A stretch of DNA of 26,759 nucleotides, from assembly GCA_964542855.1 (NCBI GenBank), contig CAZIWJ010000017.1, forward strand, positions 1 through 26,759. The letters are read 5' to 3'. The position numbers and the translations under genes are program-made. Position 1 is the stretch's first letter, and each line of letters begins with the position of its first letter. The stretch is from CAZIWJ01 sp964542855 (GTDB lineage Bacteria; Bacteroidota; Bacteroidia; Cytophagales; Cyclobacteriaceae). Positions 7,789 to 18,744 of this stretch are shown here, in pieces. The notes below the pieces were generated by a model. That model was not told where the DNA came from. It made no database searches and saw only the letters and a list, made by a program, of their open reading frames with translations.

Positions 7789-8435
7789 GATGATTTATAC
7801 GCTTTAATTATGGTCAGAGCCGAAGAAGTACCTAAACGCGCTGCTCCAGCAGCTAAAAGGTCGTTACATTGTTGAAGGGTTTTAATACCGCCGGAAGCCT
7901 TAATGCCTACATCGGAAGGAAGTGAAGATTTCATTAACTTAACGGTATCCGGGGTGGCGCCACCCTGGAAACCAGTAGAAGTTTTTACAAAATCAGCACC
8001 TGCGTCGGCACAAATTTTACAGGCTTTTACAATTTCCTGGTCGGTTAACAAGGCAGCTTCAATGATAACTTTTAAAATGCGTTCTCTGTTGTGCACAAAG
8101 CCCGATAATTTGGCCAGTTCAATTTTTACCCAGGGCATGCCAGTTTTAAAAGCTGAGATATTCATGCAAACATCCAACTCATCGGCGCCCATGTTAATAA
8201 CGTGCTCAGCCTCTGCCATTTTGGTTTCGGTAAGCTGGTACCCGAGGGGAAAACCAATAACAGTACACACTGGCGTATTATTTATTACGTCGCGTTTAAC
8301 TTTTTTTACCCAGAAGGGTGGAATGCAAACAGTAGCAAACTGGTGGCTATTGGCATCGTGAATAACCTGTTCTACCTCGCGCGAGGTTAGAGATACAGAC
8401 AGGGCGGTGTGTTCAAGCACGGTAGCAATGCTCAT
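7785..8435 (-). CDS. deoC: Deoxyribose-phosphate aldolase
   Basis: DeoC cleaves 2-deoxyribose 5-phosphate to glyceraldehyde 3-phosphate and acetaldehyde, the last step of deoxynucleoside catabolism. At 216 residues it has the usual length of the short bacterial form. The Schiff-base lysine is Lys151 in DFVKTSTGF, the second active-site lysine is Lys179 in GIKASGGI, and the conserved acidic residue is Asp88 in ELDVCMN. All are intact. VIIEAALL has Ala where many homologues have Thr. No other nucleoside-catabolic gene is nearby; deoC instead begins a tight run with the acylphosphatase-like gene (4-base overlap) and the Bat-type genes. Confidence 0.95.
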   Translation of the reverse strand: MSIATVLEHTALSVSLTSREVEQVIHDANSHQFATVCIPPFWVKKVKRDVINNTPVCTVIGFPLGYQLTETKMAEAEHVINMGADELDVCMNISAFKTGMPWVKIELAKLSGFVHNRERILKVIIEAALLTDQEIVKACKICADAGADFVKTSTGFQGGATPDTVKLMKSSLPSDVGIKASGGIKTLQQCNDLLAAGAARLGTSSALTIIKAYKSS

Positions 8436-8476
8436 AATAGTAAGATGGTATAAGTAGGATTCCCGTTAATTGAAAA

Positions 8477-8776
8477 TTACAAATTTGTAGCTGAAGATTT
8501 CTTATTTACACTTCTTTTTCGCCGTTTTTCCATCTTCTTTTTATATCGCCTCATTTTCCTTGCTGCTTTTTTGCTTTTAACGTGGGGAGCAACCCGAACG
8601 GGGCAATCGATTTCTAAAGGAGCGTAACGTTCTGTAGGTAGGTAATAAGCAGGTTCCCTTGAATTGGACTCATAGAAGATTACAGGGTCCGGCTGATTGC
8701 TAGCCTGCATGGCTGGTGCGCAGCAGGTTACACTTATAACGAATAATACAAAAACGATTGATTTAATAAAGCACAT
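8477..8776 (-). CDS. Small exported protein with a strongly basic tail, unknown function
   Basis: A 99-residue protein I cannot assign. It begins with a hydrophobic export signal (MCFIKSIVFVLFVISVTCCAP). The Cys pair could serve lipid attachment, but the residues before it are not a classic lipobox. A middle part with several Tyr and Pro residues (residues 30-65) follows, then a tail of about 25 residues rich in Lys and Arg (KKAARKMRRYKKKMEKRRKR). Such a tail could bind lipopolysaccharide, nucleic acid or another anionic polymer; that is a guess. It lies 41 bases upstream of deoC on the same strand and may share its transcript. Confidence 0.6.
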   Translation of the reverse strand: MCFIKSIVFVLFVISVTCCAPAMQASNQPDPVIFYESNSREPAYYLPTERYAPLEIDCPVRVAPHVKSKKAARKMRRYKKKMEKRRKRSVNKKSSATNL

Positions 8777-9144
8777 GCATTAAATGTTAGAAAAATCTGT
8801 GAATAATCCTAAATTATTGCCGTATTTATTACACTCCTTTTGACTGCTGTTTTGGAGTGCTACTGGTGTAGCAAAATTAAAACACCCGCCGGAAACGCTG
8901 TAAAGCATAGTGTAACTGGCTCAAGCAGTGGAAGAAATGTAGTATTTTATTAATATTTAAGCAGGCAGATTAACCGGGCTACATAATGGTAAGGGTGCAA
9001 AGTGAACGGATTCATTACATAATTCTCTGTGCCTTTTCATACCTTCGTTTAAAGCGTAAGGACAAGCTGCCGAGAGTATTTAAATTATTGCAACGCTCGA
9101 ACTTTTTTCTTATACACAGTTAAACAATTAAAGTTGACCCACCC
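8777..9144. other. Intergenic region between divergent genes
   Basis: About 370 bases separate the small exported-protein gene from the cystathionine gamma-synthase family gene. A short inverted repeat, CACTCC / GGAGTG (8832-8837 and 8854-8859), is present. A weak -7-like element, TACCTTCG (9040-9047), has no proper -33 partner. I see no SAM-riboswitch core and no small open frame worth calling. Confidence 0.4.
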
Positions 9145-10284
9145 ATGAAATTCGGAACAAAAACTATACACGCAGGCGTGAAGCCCGATCCTTCAACGGG
9201 AGCGATCATGACTCCCATTTACCAAACTTCTACGTACGTACAGGAATCGCCCGGCAAGCACAAGGGGTATGAGTATGCCCGTACTCAGAATCCGACACGC
9301 GAAACACTGGAGGCTAACCTGGCGGCTCTCGAAAATGGGAAATATGCCCGCTGCTATGCTTCCGGGCTAGCCGCGGTAGATACGCTGTTGAAAATGCTGA
9401 AGCCCGGCGACGAGGTGGTGAGTTCAAACGACCTCTACGGGGGTACTTACCGTATTTTTACTAAAGTATTCCAGGATTTTGGCATTAAATTTCATTTTGT
9501 GAACATGAGCGATCCGGAAGAAGTAATCAAAGTGCTGAGCCCGCGAACGAAGATGCTCTGGGTGGAAACCCCAACCAACCCAATGATGACAGTAGTGGAT
9601 ATTGAGAAAATGGTTGAACTGGCGGCCACAGTGAAAGCAAGGGTAGTAGTAGACAATACGTTTTCTTCTCCTTATTTGCAGCGACCCCTGGAACAGGGAG
9701 TAGATGTAGTGCTGCATTCCATTACCAAATACATAGGCGGGCATTCCGATACCGTAATGGGAGCGCTGATTACCAATAACGAAAACATTGCTGAGCAAAT
9801 GGCTTTTTTACAAAACAGTTGTGGGGGCGTGCCGGGCCCACAGGATTGCTTCCTGGTGTTAAGAGGGATCAAGACCCTCCACGTGCGCATGCAGCGTCAT
9901 TGTGAAAATGGAATGGCCATAGCTAAATACCTCAGTGAGCACGAAAAGGTAGACCGGGTATATTACCCCGGGCTGGAAACACACCGTGGCCACGAAATAG
10001 CTAAACGGCAGATGAACGATTTTGGCGGAATGATTTCCTTTGTGCTGAAAGGCGACAGAAAGGAAGATGCTTTCCGTACCCTGGAAAGGTTTAGGGTATT
10101 TGCACTGGCAGAGTCGTTGGGCGGGGTTGAATCATTGGCCGGGCATCCGGCCAGCATGACGCATGCCAGTATTCCTCCGGAAGAGCGGATTAAAAGCGGG
10201 CTTAGCGATTCGCTAATCCGGCTAAGTGTAGGTATTGAGGATGTAGATGATTTAATAGAAGACCTTGCTCAGGCTATTGGGTAA
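9145..10284 (+). CDS. Cystathionine gamma-synthase / gamma-lyase family PLP enzyme
   Basis: A 379-residue fold-type I enzyme of the Cys/Met metabolism family. The PLP lysine is Lys195 in HSITKYIGGHSD. Other cofactor contacts are YEYARTQNPTR (42-52), YASGLAAVD (71-79), DLYGGTYR (96-103) and VVDNTFSSPY (168-177). The C-terminal ESLGGVESLAGHPASMTH motif is that of gamma-synthases and gamma-lyases. The sequence does not settle between cystathionine gamma-synthase (methionine synthesis), cystathionine gamma-lyase (cysteine from cystathionine) and methionine gamma-lyase. Close Bacteroidota relatives are often labelled gamma-synthase. The YciI-like gene follows after 20 bases and is probably co-transcribed. 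Confidence 0.93.
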   Translation: MKFGTKTIHAGVKPDPSTGAIMTPIYQTSTYVQESPGKHKGYEYARTQNPTRETLEANLAALENGKYARCYASGLAAVDTLLKMLKPGDEVVSSNDLYGGTYRIFTKVFQDFGIKFHFVNMSDPEEVIKVLSPRTKMLWVETPTNPMMTVVDIEKMVELAATVKARVVVDNTFSSPYLQRPLEQGVDVVLHSITKYIGGHSDTVMGALITNNENIAEQMAFLQNSCGGVPGPQDCFLVLRGIKTLHVRMQRHCENGMAIAKYLSEHEKVDRVYYPGLETHRGHEIAKRQMNDFGGMISFVLKGDRKEDAFRTLERFRVFALAESLGGVESLAGHPASMTHASIPPEERIKSGLSDSLIRLSVGIEDVDDLIEDLAQAIG

Positions 10285-10304
10285 TGCACACAAAACAGTA
10301 AACC

Positions 10305-10592
10305 ATGGATTTTTTAGTACGAGTTCTCGATTACACCGATGAAGATGCTATAAACCGCCGGATGGACGTTCGGGAAAAGCATTTCGACCGGGTCAAAGAG
10401 CAAAAAAAGGCTGGTGTATTTCTTTTTGGGGGGGCTATCCTGAACGAAGAAGGAAAAATGATTGGCTCAGAGTTATGCCTCGACCTGCCCGATGAAGAGT
10501 CGGTTTGGGCCTGGATTGCTGAAGACCCCTACACCATTGGAAAGGTGTGGGAAAAGCCAGAAGTGTACCCGTTTAAAATGGCCAGGTTGTAA
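10305..10592 (+). CDS. YciI-like protein
   Basis: A 95-residue protein with the ferredoxin-like dimeric alpha/beta fold of the YciI family. The candidate active-site pair is present: His26 in VREKHFDRV and Asp74 in the EDPY motif. The central KKAGVFLFGGAI strand-turn is also typical. YciI-like proteins include a few with dehydrochlorinase-type or hydrolytic activity, but most have no known substrate. It lies 20 bases after the PLP-enzyme gene, suggesting one transcript, and its 3' end faces the DUF5916 gene 48 bases away. Confidence 0.85.
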   Translation: MDFLVRVLDYTDEDAINRRMDVREKHFDRVKEQKKAGVFLFGGAILNEEGKMIGSELCLDLPDEESVWAWIAEDPYTIGKVWEKPEVYPFKMARL

Positions 10593-10640
10593 GCTCTAAG
10601 GCAAGTATCACCGGGTACTATTTCCCTGTGTCCCTGTTAG

Positions 10641-12869
10641 TTAAAGGTTAAGCCAGTAAGTAATTTTAAACACCAGCGAGCGGTTTTTGGTGGTAAAGTC
10701 CTGCGGAAGATAGTTCTCAGTATAGACCAGGAACACATCCGACACCGGTTGAAACCGCCACTGCAAACGGGTATTAATATTAAAGTTTTCAGCCTGGTTG
10801 TTATACTGGGCGAAAGCAGTGAGGAAAATTGAACGGGTAAAAGTCAGGTCGAGGCGAGGCCCCAACAGGAAATAATCAGCCTCGCCATATTCTTCCGCTA
10901 AGCGAATACGGTTGTAGTTACCAGTAACCGACAGAACTCCGTAAGGCCGAAAGGCAAAATTTAGCTCGGTTCCCAATCGATTTAGATAACCACCAAAAAA
11001 CTCTCCGCTTTCCACTTCAAGGTCATAAAAAAACAACTTTCTCCTGTCGGATCGATAACTAACCTGAAAACGATTCATGGCAAAATTTTCACCCTCAGGT
11101 AGCTCTTCGGCATCGTCGATCAAACTAAAATCGTCTAGCAACAGTACATAGTTATTGCTATACTGGAAACTGAGGTTACTGTTATCCAGGAAACTAAAGC
11201 GGTAACGAACATCCACACGGTAGTCGGTAACGCCATCGTTGTTCCAGAGGAGTGAGGTTGAAAGCTGCGGGCCATGCCGATTGATATTAGATCCGGAAGG
11301 GTAAAAGTTCAGTTCGGCCCTGGGTGCAATGCTCCGGATGCCAGTTCGGCGCACAAAGCCCACTTCAGCATTATAATTTTCACTCACCACCTGGTGTTCC
11401 CAGGTGAACTGATAACGAAGCTTCCGGTAAGTAAGCCGGGCCCCGTGCGAATAATTAATCCCTTCTACACCAGGATCGAAACTCTGGTGGTAAAATGCTT
11501 TACCCGCCCAGGAATTATCGGCCGAGGCCAGGTTATACTCCAGCCCAAACAGCCGGTTATAGTTTCCGGAGTTAAGGGTAAGGTCGTTACCGTTGTTGAG
11601 CGTATCGGTAAAACTTTGCTTGTTAACGGCAATAAGAGAGATATTCGACTGGGCAAAAACCTGCCTTTGAATCGCCCCAACCGTATAGTTGAAGCTTGGA
11701 AGGTTAATTTCATCGTCTCCGCCAGCCTGCATATTCAATAAGCCAACGCGCCAGTTATCGTCGACTCGCCCGCTAAGCCGGGCGCCAAAATAAATCGGGT
11801 TTTGTACGTTGGTGCTGGTTGAGGTGTCGATAGCTACGCCAATACGACGAGAAAAGAAGGGTCGGGCGTTATCGAAGCCGAAGTTTGCAAACAAGTCGGC
11901 ATTTTCAAGGAAAAACTGCCTTCGTTCAGGAAAGAATATTTCAAAGCGATCAAGGTTGGTTACCTGTCGGTCTACCTCTACCTGGGAAAAGTCGGGGTTA
12001 ACCGTAAGGTCGAGGTTCAGTGAGGGAGTAACGGCTATTTTAGCATCTCCTCCTACGCTCAGGTTGTTTTCTATGAGTGGATCCCCATTTTCATCAGTAT
12101 CTTCATAATCTACTGCATGACCGGCCGCAACGTAAGGGATAAGGGAAATATTCGTTCCGGGCTCACCGAGTGTTTCGTCCCAGACCAGCTTACCTGCGTA
12201 GCCCAGGTTGTACAGATTCAGTTCGCGGGGAGTAGCAGGCCACACGGATCGTTCATTAGTTTTACTATCGAGCCGGTAAAACGTAACGTTCCATTCGGTT
12301 TGCCCTTTCTTGTACCGCAACGTTTTAAAGGGAATAGCCATTTCAACGATCCAGTAGCCTTCGTAAACCTGTACTTCCGAATACCACTTATTGTCCCAGG
12401 ACAAATCGAAGTCGCTACGCTGTAAACCACCGTTACTGATAAGGCCTTCTCGCTGTACACCGAAAGGATTAACACCAAAGATAACACCATTAGTCTGATC
12501 CTGGAAGGTGTCGAAGATAAATGTCATCACATCGTTTCCTCCTCCCCGAAAGTCGCGGCGTAAAGAAGGCGTAACGAAGCCTCCGGGTTTTGGATCGCGG
12601 CATATGGCGGAAGCATATACCATGTCGTCGCTGTAAGTTAAGCGGACTTCGGTAGTAGTAACACTGAACGAAGTATCGAAAGGAAAATACTGGTAAAAAC
12701 CTTGCGCAACTTCGGCATTATGCCAGGATTGTTCATCCAGCCTACCATCGAGCACGATTTCATCAACAGCTTTATTAATGTGTAATTCCGGGTTAAGGGC
12801 ATCCTGCGATAATACAGGTATGGAAAAAAGGAAAAAAAAGACCCCTAAAAGGCCTCTTGCGCTTTTCAT
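10641..12869 (-). CDS. DUF5916 outer-membrane protein with N-terminal CBM9-like domain
   Basis: A large exported protein of about 742 residues. The ATG at 12869 directly opens a signal peptide (MKSARGLLGVFFFLFSIPVLSQ); an ATG 12 bases upstream is possible. The N-terminal third resembles family 9 carbohydrate-binding or DOMON-like domains: IVLDGRLDEQSWHNAE, then EVRLTYSDDMVYASAICRD and a WYSEVQVYEGYWIVEMAIPF stretch. The remainder is DUF5916, with alternating aromatic strands predicting an outer-membrane beta-barrel, and it ends FKITYWLNL, with an aromatic near the C-terminus as in barrel proteins. The ligand is unknown. It is a single minus-strand gene, divergent from carB. Confidence 0.88.
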   Translation of the reverse strand: MKSARGLLGVFFFLFSIPVLSQDALNPELHINKAVDEIVLDGRLDEQSWHNAEVAQGFYQYFPFDTSFSVTTTEVRLTYSDDMVYASAICRDPKPGGFVTPSLRRDFRGGGNDVMTFIFDTFQDQTNGVIFGVNPFGVQREGLISNGGLQRSDFDLSWDNKWYSEVQVYEGYWIVEMAIPFKTLRYKKGQTEWNVTFYRLDSKTNERSVWPATPRELNLYNLGYAGKLVWDETLGEPGTNISLIPYVAAGHAVDYEDTDENGDPLIENNLSVGGDAKIAVTPSLNLDLTVNPDFSQVEVDRQVTNLDRFEIFFPERRQFFLENADLFANFGFDNARPFFSRRIGVAIDTSTSTNVQNPIYFGARLSGRVDDNWRVGLLNMQAGGDDEINLPSFNYTVGAIQRQVFAQSNISLIAVNKQSFTDTLNNGNDLTLNSGNYNRLFGLEYNLASADNSWAGKAFYHQSFDPGVEGINYSHGARLTYRKLRYQFTWEHQVVSENYNAEVGFVRRTGIRSIAPRAELNFYPSGSNINRHGPQLSTSLLWNNDGVTDYRVDVRYRFSFLDNSNLSFQYSNNYVLLLDDFSLIDDAEELPEGENFAMNRFQVSYRSDRRKLFFYDLEVESGEFFGGYLNRLGTELNFAFRPYGVLSVTGNYNRIRLAEEYGEADYFLLGPRLDLTFTRSIFLTAFAQYNNQAENFNINTRLQWRFQPVSDVFLVYTENYLPQDFTTKNRSLVFKITYWLNL

Positions 12870-13057
12870 AATATACTTCATTTAGCTCGGTAATTTACAC
12901 AGGCTTTAGCGAAGTACATATATAAATGACAGGTTAAAAGGCTGAAATTGATTAATCAGTGCAATAATCGCTTGTAAAGGTAAGGAGAATAGATAAGATA
13001 ACTTTTTAATTCACCACTATAAGGACTAAATTGCCGCAATTTTCATCAATCCTAATT

Positions 13058-15871
<2,814 letters not shown>

Positions 15872-15891
15872 GATTAAAATTGTAAAATATT

Positions 15892-16152
15892 ATGTTAAAG
15901 TTTTTGCTGTTCCTGATTCTGTTCGTTTATGTGCTATATAAATTAAGTGGCTTCTTGAACCGTTTTTTTGGTATAATTGGGGGTAATCGTTACAACCATC
16001 AAAGCTTTGAGCGTAACCAGCAGTACGGAAAACAACGCAGGCGCCAGAGTGATGGAAACGTTACCGTTGATTATGTGCCGAACGGTAAACAACACAGAAG
16101 AAAGAATAAAGGGCAGAGTGGCGAATATGTCGATTATGAAGAGGTAAAATAG
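15892..16152 (+). CDS. DUF4834 family small membrane protein
   Basis: An 86-residue protein with one N-terminal membrane segment (LKFLLFLILFVYVLYKL), then a basic and glutamine-rich cytoplasmic tail containing NVTVDYVP (56-63). That combination is the pattern I know as DUF4834, a Bacteroidota-specific family of unknown function. It begins 20 bases after carB and is likely co-transcribed with it. Nothing in the protein suggests a link to pyrimidine synthesis. Confidence 0.78.
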   Translation: MLKFLLFLILFVYVLYKLSGFLNRFFGIIGGNRYNHQSFERNQQYGKQRRRQSDGNVTVDYVPNGKQHRRKNKGQSGEYVDYEEVK

Positions 16153-16422
16153 CCCTGCCTAAATAAAATTGGTGAAGCAGAGCGGTAAAAGAGAAATCTG
16201 CAACCTAAGGGATAAAGTTTTAACAAAACCTGTTCAAGAACATACAGAAGATTACAAGGCTCACGAATAAGCGAAAAAAAGATTAGGTAACTGAAGAAAT
16301 AGAAAACTTGTTGCAACTGGCCAACAGTTGGTGTTTCGTTCTTAAAGCAAAGTTGTTTTACGACCAGTACAATAACTACTGCCCGGTTTCGCCGACAATC
16401 AACACTTAGTCACGGATAGTAA

Positions 16423-16768
16423 TCAGGTGACCTTACAAATTGCCTTTCTAGCCAGCATGGGCAATAATAAAATGGCAGGTACCACGATCGATAGTACAGT
16501 AACGGGTATCGCGTAAATACCCGGAAAAAAATATCACGACTTATTCCAATATTTCTTCTTATACAGCAGGACAGTCGACACTTGCAACCAACTTTTGCCG
16601 CAGTAATCGAGTAAAGTTCTGAGTTAACAACACTTTTGGGCGGGAAATTACCTTCAATGGATACACTGTACCCAATAAAAGATCATCTGTTTATAAGGGA
16701 ATTTTACGGTTCCAGTAATTTCAACCAGTTTTCTGCCAATTAGTAATCCAAAAACTGAATTTAGTCAT
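16423..16768 (-). pseudogene. Possible remnant of a membrane-protein gene
   Basis: Three minus-strand frames can be pieced together. An ATG at 16768 opens a short frame. A neighbouring frame then reads KLVEITGTVKFPYKQMI, and a third, open for 90 codons (16413-16682), contains EGNFPPKSVVNSELYSITAA and ends the useful part at ISRDIFF. At a run of seven A residues on the plus strand (16525-16531), switching frame continues as FFPGIYAIPVTVLSIVV, a convincing membrane segment, and stops at 16423-16425. This could be a decayed or frameshifted gene. The opposite strand also has a 45-codon open stretch here, so the strand is not certain. No family recognised. Confidence 0.3.
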
Positions 16769-16817
16769 TTCTCTTCTGCTTCACGTTAGTTAATGTTGAC
16801 GAAAAAAAGGCTTTATT

Positions 16818-16847
16818 TTGTTATCGAACTCATATGCCTTAATTTTG
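16818..16847 (+). promoter_or_regulatory. Promoter of atpD (Bacteroidota type)
   Basis: TTG (16818-16820), a 19-base spacer and TAATTTTG (16840-16847) match the Bacteroidota housekeeping sigma consensus of TTG and TAnnTTTG exactly. Transcription would begin near 16854, leaving a leader of about 44 bases before the atpD ATG. Confidence 0.7.
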
Positions 16848-16897
16848 ATACGCTAATTAGCACTTGTAAAGAGTAATAATATTCCACAATATTCCAC

Positions 16898-18409
16898 ATG
16901 ACAAATACTGGTAGAGTGGTCCAGGTAATTGGACCAGTAGTTGACGTTAGCTTTGATGGGGAGAATTCCAAACTTCCAAACATTTTAGACGCACTTATTA
17001 TAAACCGAACCGATGGTTCCCGCCTTGTTCTGGAGTGCCAGCAGCACCTGGGAGAAGACCGGGTAAGAACCATTGCGATGGAAGGTACTGAAGGTTTAAT
17101 TCGTAGCCAGGAGGTTATTGATACTGGAAAGCCAATTGCCATGCCAACGGGTGAATCTATCCGTGGTCGGTTATTCAATGTGGTAGGAAATGCTATCGAC
17201 GGACTGGGCGATATTGAAGGCGCAAATGAGCGACCCATTCACCAGTCTGCACCCAGGTTCGAAGATTTAACAACTTCAGAGGAAGTATTGCTTACTGGAA
17301 TTAAAGTAATCGACTTAATTGAACCTTATGCAAAAGGGGGTAAAATTGGGTTGTTCGGTGGTGCTGGTGTAGGTAAAACAGTACTTATCCAGGAGTTAAT
17401 TAACAATATTGCCATGGCTTATTCCGGTATGTCAGTTTTTGCCGGTGTAGGTGAGCGAACCCGTGAAGGAAATGACCTACTTCGTGAAATGATAGAGTCG
17501 GGTGTAATTAAGTACGGTGAGGCGTTCGGCCATTCTATGGAAGCCGGCGGATGGGATCTCTCTAAAGTTGATCGTGAAGAGTTGAAAAAGTCGCAGGCAA
17601 CCCTTGTATTCGGTCAGATGAATGAACCTCCGGGTGCTCGTGCTCGAGTGGCCTTATCAGGATTAACGATTGCTGAGTATTTCCGCGAGGGTGAAGGCCA
17701 GGAAAAAGGTAATGACATTCTTTTCTTCATCGATAATATCTTTCGCTTCACCCAGGCTGGATCAGAAGTATCTGCACTTTTAGGTCGTATGCCTTCAGCG
17801 GTAGGTTACCAGCCTACACTAGCAACAGAAATGGGTGCTATGCAGGAACGAATTACATCTACCAAGCGTGGGTCAATTACATCAGTACAGGCAGTTTACG
17901 TACCTGCTGATGACCTTACAGACCCGGCCCCGGCCACTACCTTCAGTCACCTGGATGCTACTACTGTACTTTCCAGAAAAATTGCAAGTTTGGGTATTTA
18001 CCCTGCTGTGGACCCGCTTGATTCTACTTCAAGAATCCTTACAACCGATATTGTAGGTGAAGATCATTATAATACAGCCCAGCGTGTAATTGAAATCCTG
18101 CAGCGCTACAATGAACTACAGGATATTATTGCAATTCTGGGTATGGATGAATTATCCGACGAAGACAAAGCGGTAGTATCAAGGGCCCGCAGAGTACAGC
18201 GCTTCCTGTCACAACCGTTCTTTGTGGCTACCCAGTTTACAGGACTGGAAGGAAAACTGGTCGATATCAACGATACTATTAAAGGGTTTAAAATGATTCT
18301 GGATGGTGAACTAGACCACTTGCCGGAAGCTGCCTTTAACCTGAAAGGTACCATTGAAGAAGCTATTGAAGCAGGTGAGAAAATCCTTGCTGAAGTAGAA
18401 AACCGTTAA
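16898..18409 (+). CDS. atpD: F1F0 ATP synthase subunit beta
   Basis: The catalytic subunit of F1, interconverting ADP plus phosphate and ATP using the ion gradient. It has 503 residues. Walker A is GGAGVGKT (154-161), the catalytic glutamate is Glu186 in GVGERTREGND, Walker B is ILFFID (274-279), and ALLGRMPSAVGYQPT plus PAVDPLDSTS (369-378) are the family signatures, followed by DELSDED (417-423). Compared with E. coli there is an extra segment of about 25 residues (near 207-232, YGEAFGHSMEAGGW through REELKKSQ). Translation starts at MTNTGRVVQVIGPVVDVSF. The gene has its own promoter, with atpC 11 bases downstream; the other ATP synthase genes are not here. Confidence 0.98.
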   Translation: MTNTGRVVQVIGPVVDVSFDGENSKLPNILDALIINRTDGSRLVLECQQHLGEDRVRTIAMEGTEGLIRSQEVIDTGKPIAMPTGESIRGRLFNVVGNAIDGLGDIEGANERPIHQSAPRFEDLTTSEEVLLTGIKVIDLIEPYAKGGKIGLFGGAGVGKTVLIQELINNIAMAYSGMSVFAGVGERTREGNDLLREMIESGVIKYGEAFGHSMEAGGWDLSKVDREELKKSQATLVFGQMNEPPGARARVALSGLTIAEYFREGEGQEKGNDILFFIDNIFRFTQAGSEVSALLGRMPSAVGYQPTLATEMGAMQERITSTKRGSITSVQAVYVPADDLTDPAPATTFSHLDATTVLSRKIASLGIYPAVDPLDSTSRILTTDIVGEDHYNTAQRVIEILQRYNELQDIIAILGMDELSDEDKAVVSRARRVQRFLSQPFFVATQFTGLEGKLVDINDTIKGFKMILDGELDHLPEAAFNLKGTIEEAIEAGEKILAEVENR

Positions 18410-18420
18410 TCTGCCTGTTT

Positions 18421-18672
18421 ATGTATTTGGAAATTATTACACCCGATCAGGAGGTGTTCAAAGGAGAGATCAGCAAAACTACTTTACCTGGAAGTCAGGG
18501 ATCTCTTCAGATACTGAAAGATCACGCTCCCCTGATCAGTGCACTCGATAAAGGTAAAGTTGTGTATGTAACCGATAATACCGAGAAAGAACTTGAGGTA
18601 GAAGGAGGGGTTGTAGAAGTTCTCGATAACCAGGTAACAGTTCTGATTGAGAAAATTGTTGATGGCAGGTAG
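18421..18672 (+). CDS. atpC: F1F0 ATP synthase subunit epsilon, N-terminal domain only
   Basis: At 83 residues this covers just the beta-sandwich domain of epsilon (MYLEIITPDQEVFKGE, GSLQILKDHAPLISAL, VEGGVVEVLDNQVTVL). The usual length is 130-140. The C-terminal helical hairpin, which in E. coli and Bacillus can inhibit ATP hydrolysis, is missing. The frame ends with a normal stop and there is no sign of a broken continuation, so this is a natural short form, as seen in other Bacteroidota to my knowledge. It lies 11 bases after atpD and surely shares its transcript. Confidence 0.95.
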   Translation: MYLEIITPDQEVFKGEISKTTLPGSQGSLQILKDHAPLISALDKGKVVYVTDNTEKELEVEGGVVEVLDNQVTVLIEKIVDGR

Positions 18673-18744
18673 TTTCAGCGCTTACATCTTCTTTTAATTG
18701 CAATTATCTTCGAGGGTGCCTTAACTGTTGTACCCGGGCCAAGC

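Larger units (their letters stand above)
16153..16897. other. 745-base stretch without an intact gene
   Basis: The stretch holds no complete reading frame of note. GC content by hand count of 16321-16620 (excluding none of the lines) is about 42%, against roughly 30% in the gap before hemH, which is closer to coding DNA here. Minus-strand frames give protein-like fragments (see the possible remnant). A small inverted repeat, CAACTG / CAGTTG, lies at 16314-16330. The last ~60 bases contain the atpD promoter. No tRNA or known structured RNA was recognised. Confidence 0.5.

Noticed and set aside
9040..9047. TACCTTCG as a promoter for the cystathionine gamma-synthase family gene
   Set aside because: One mismatch to TAnnTTTG and no TTG at the -33 distance.
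8777..9144. A SAM-type riboswitch before the sulfur amino acid gene
   Set aside because: I looked for the conserved core of the known classes and found none.
11274..11741. Plus-strand open frame of 155 codons inside the DUF5916 gene
   Set aside because: Antisense to a clear outer-membrane protein; composition is that of a shadow frame.
12972..13006. TTG and TAACTTTT upstream of carB as a promoter
   Set aside because: The spacer is 24 bases and the -7 element lacks its final G, so support is too weak.
13031..13057. TTG start for carB with AAGGA just upstream
   Set aside because: The ATG at 13058 gives the N-terminus expected for CarB, and Shine-Dalgarno sites are not generally used in this phylum.
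16134..16316. Minus-strand 60-codon frame after the DUF4834 gene
   Set aside because: Hydrophobic but AT-driven, overlapping the DUF4834 3' end, with no start signal; treated as part of the uncertain stretch instead of a gene.
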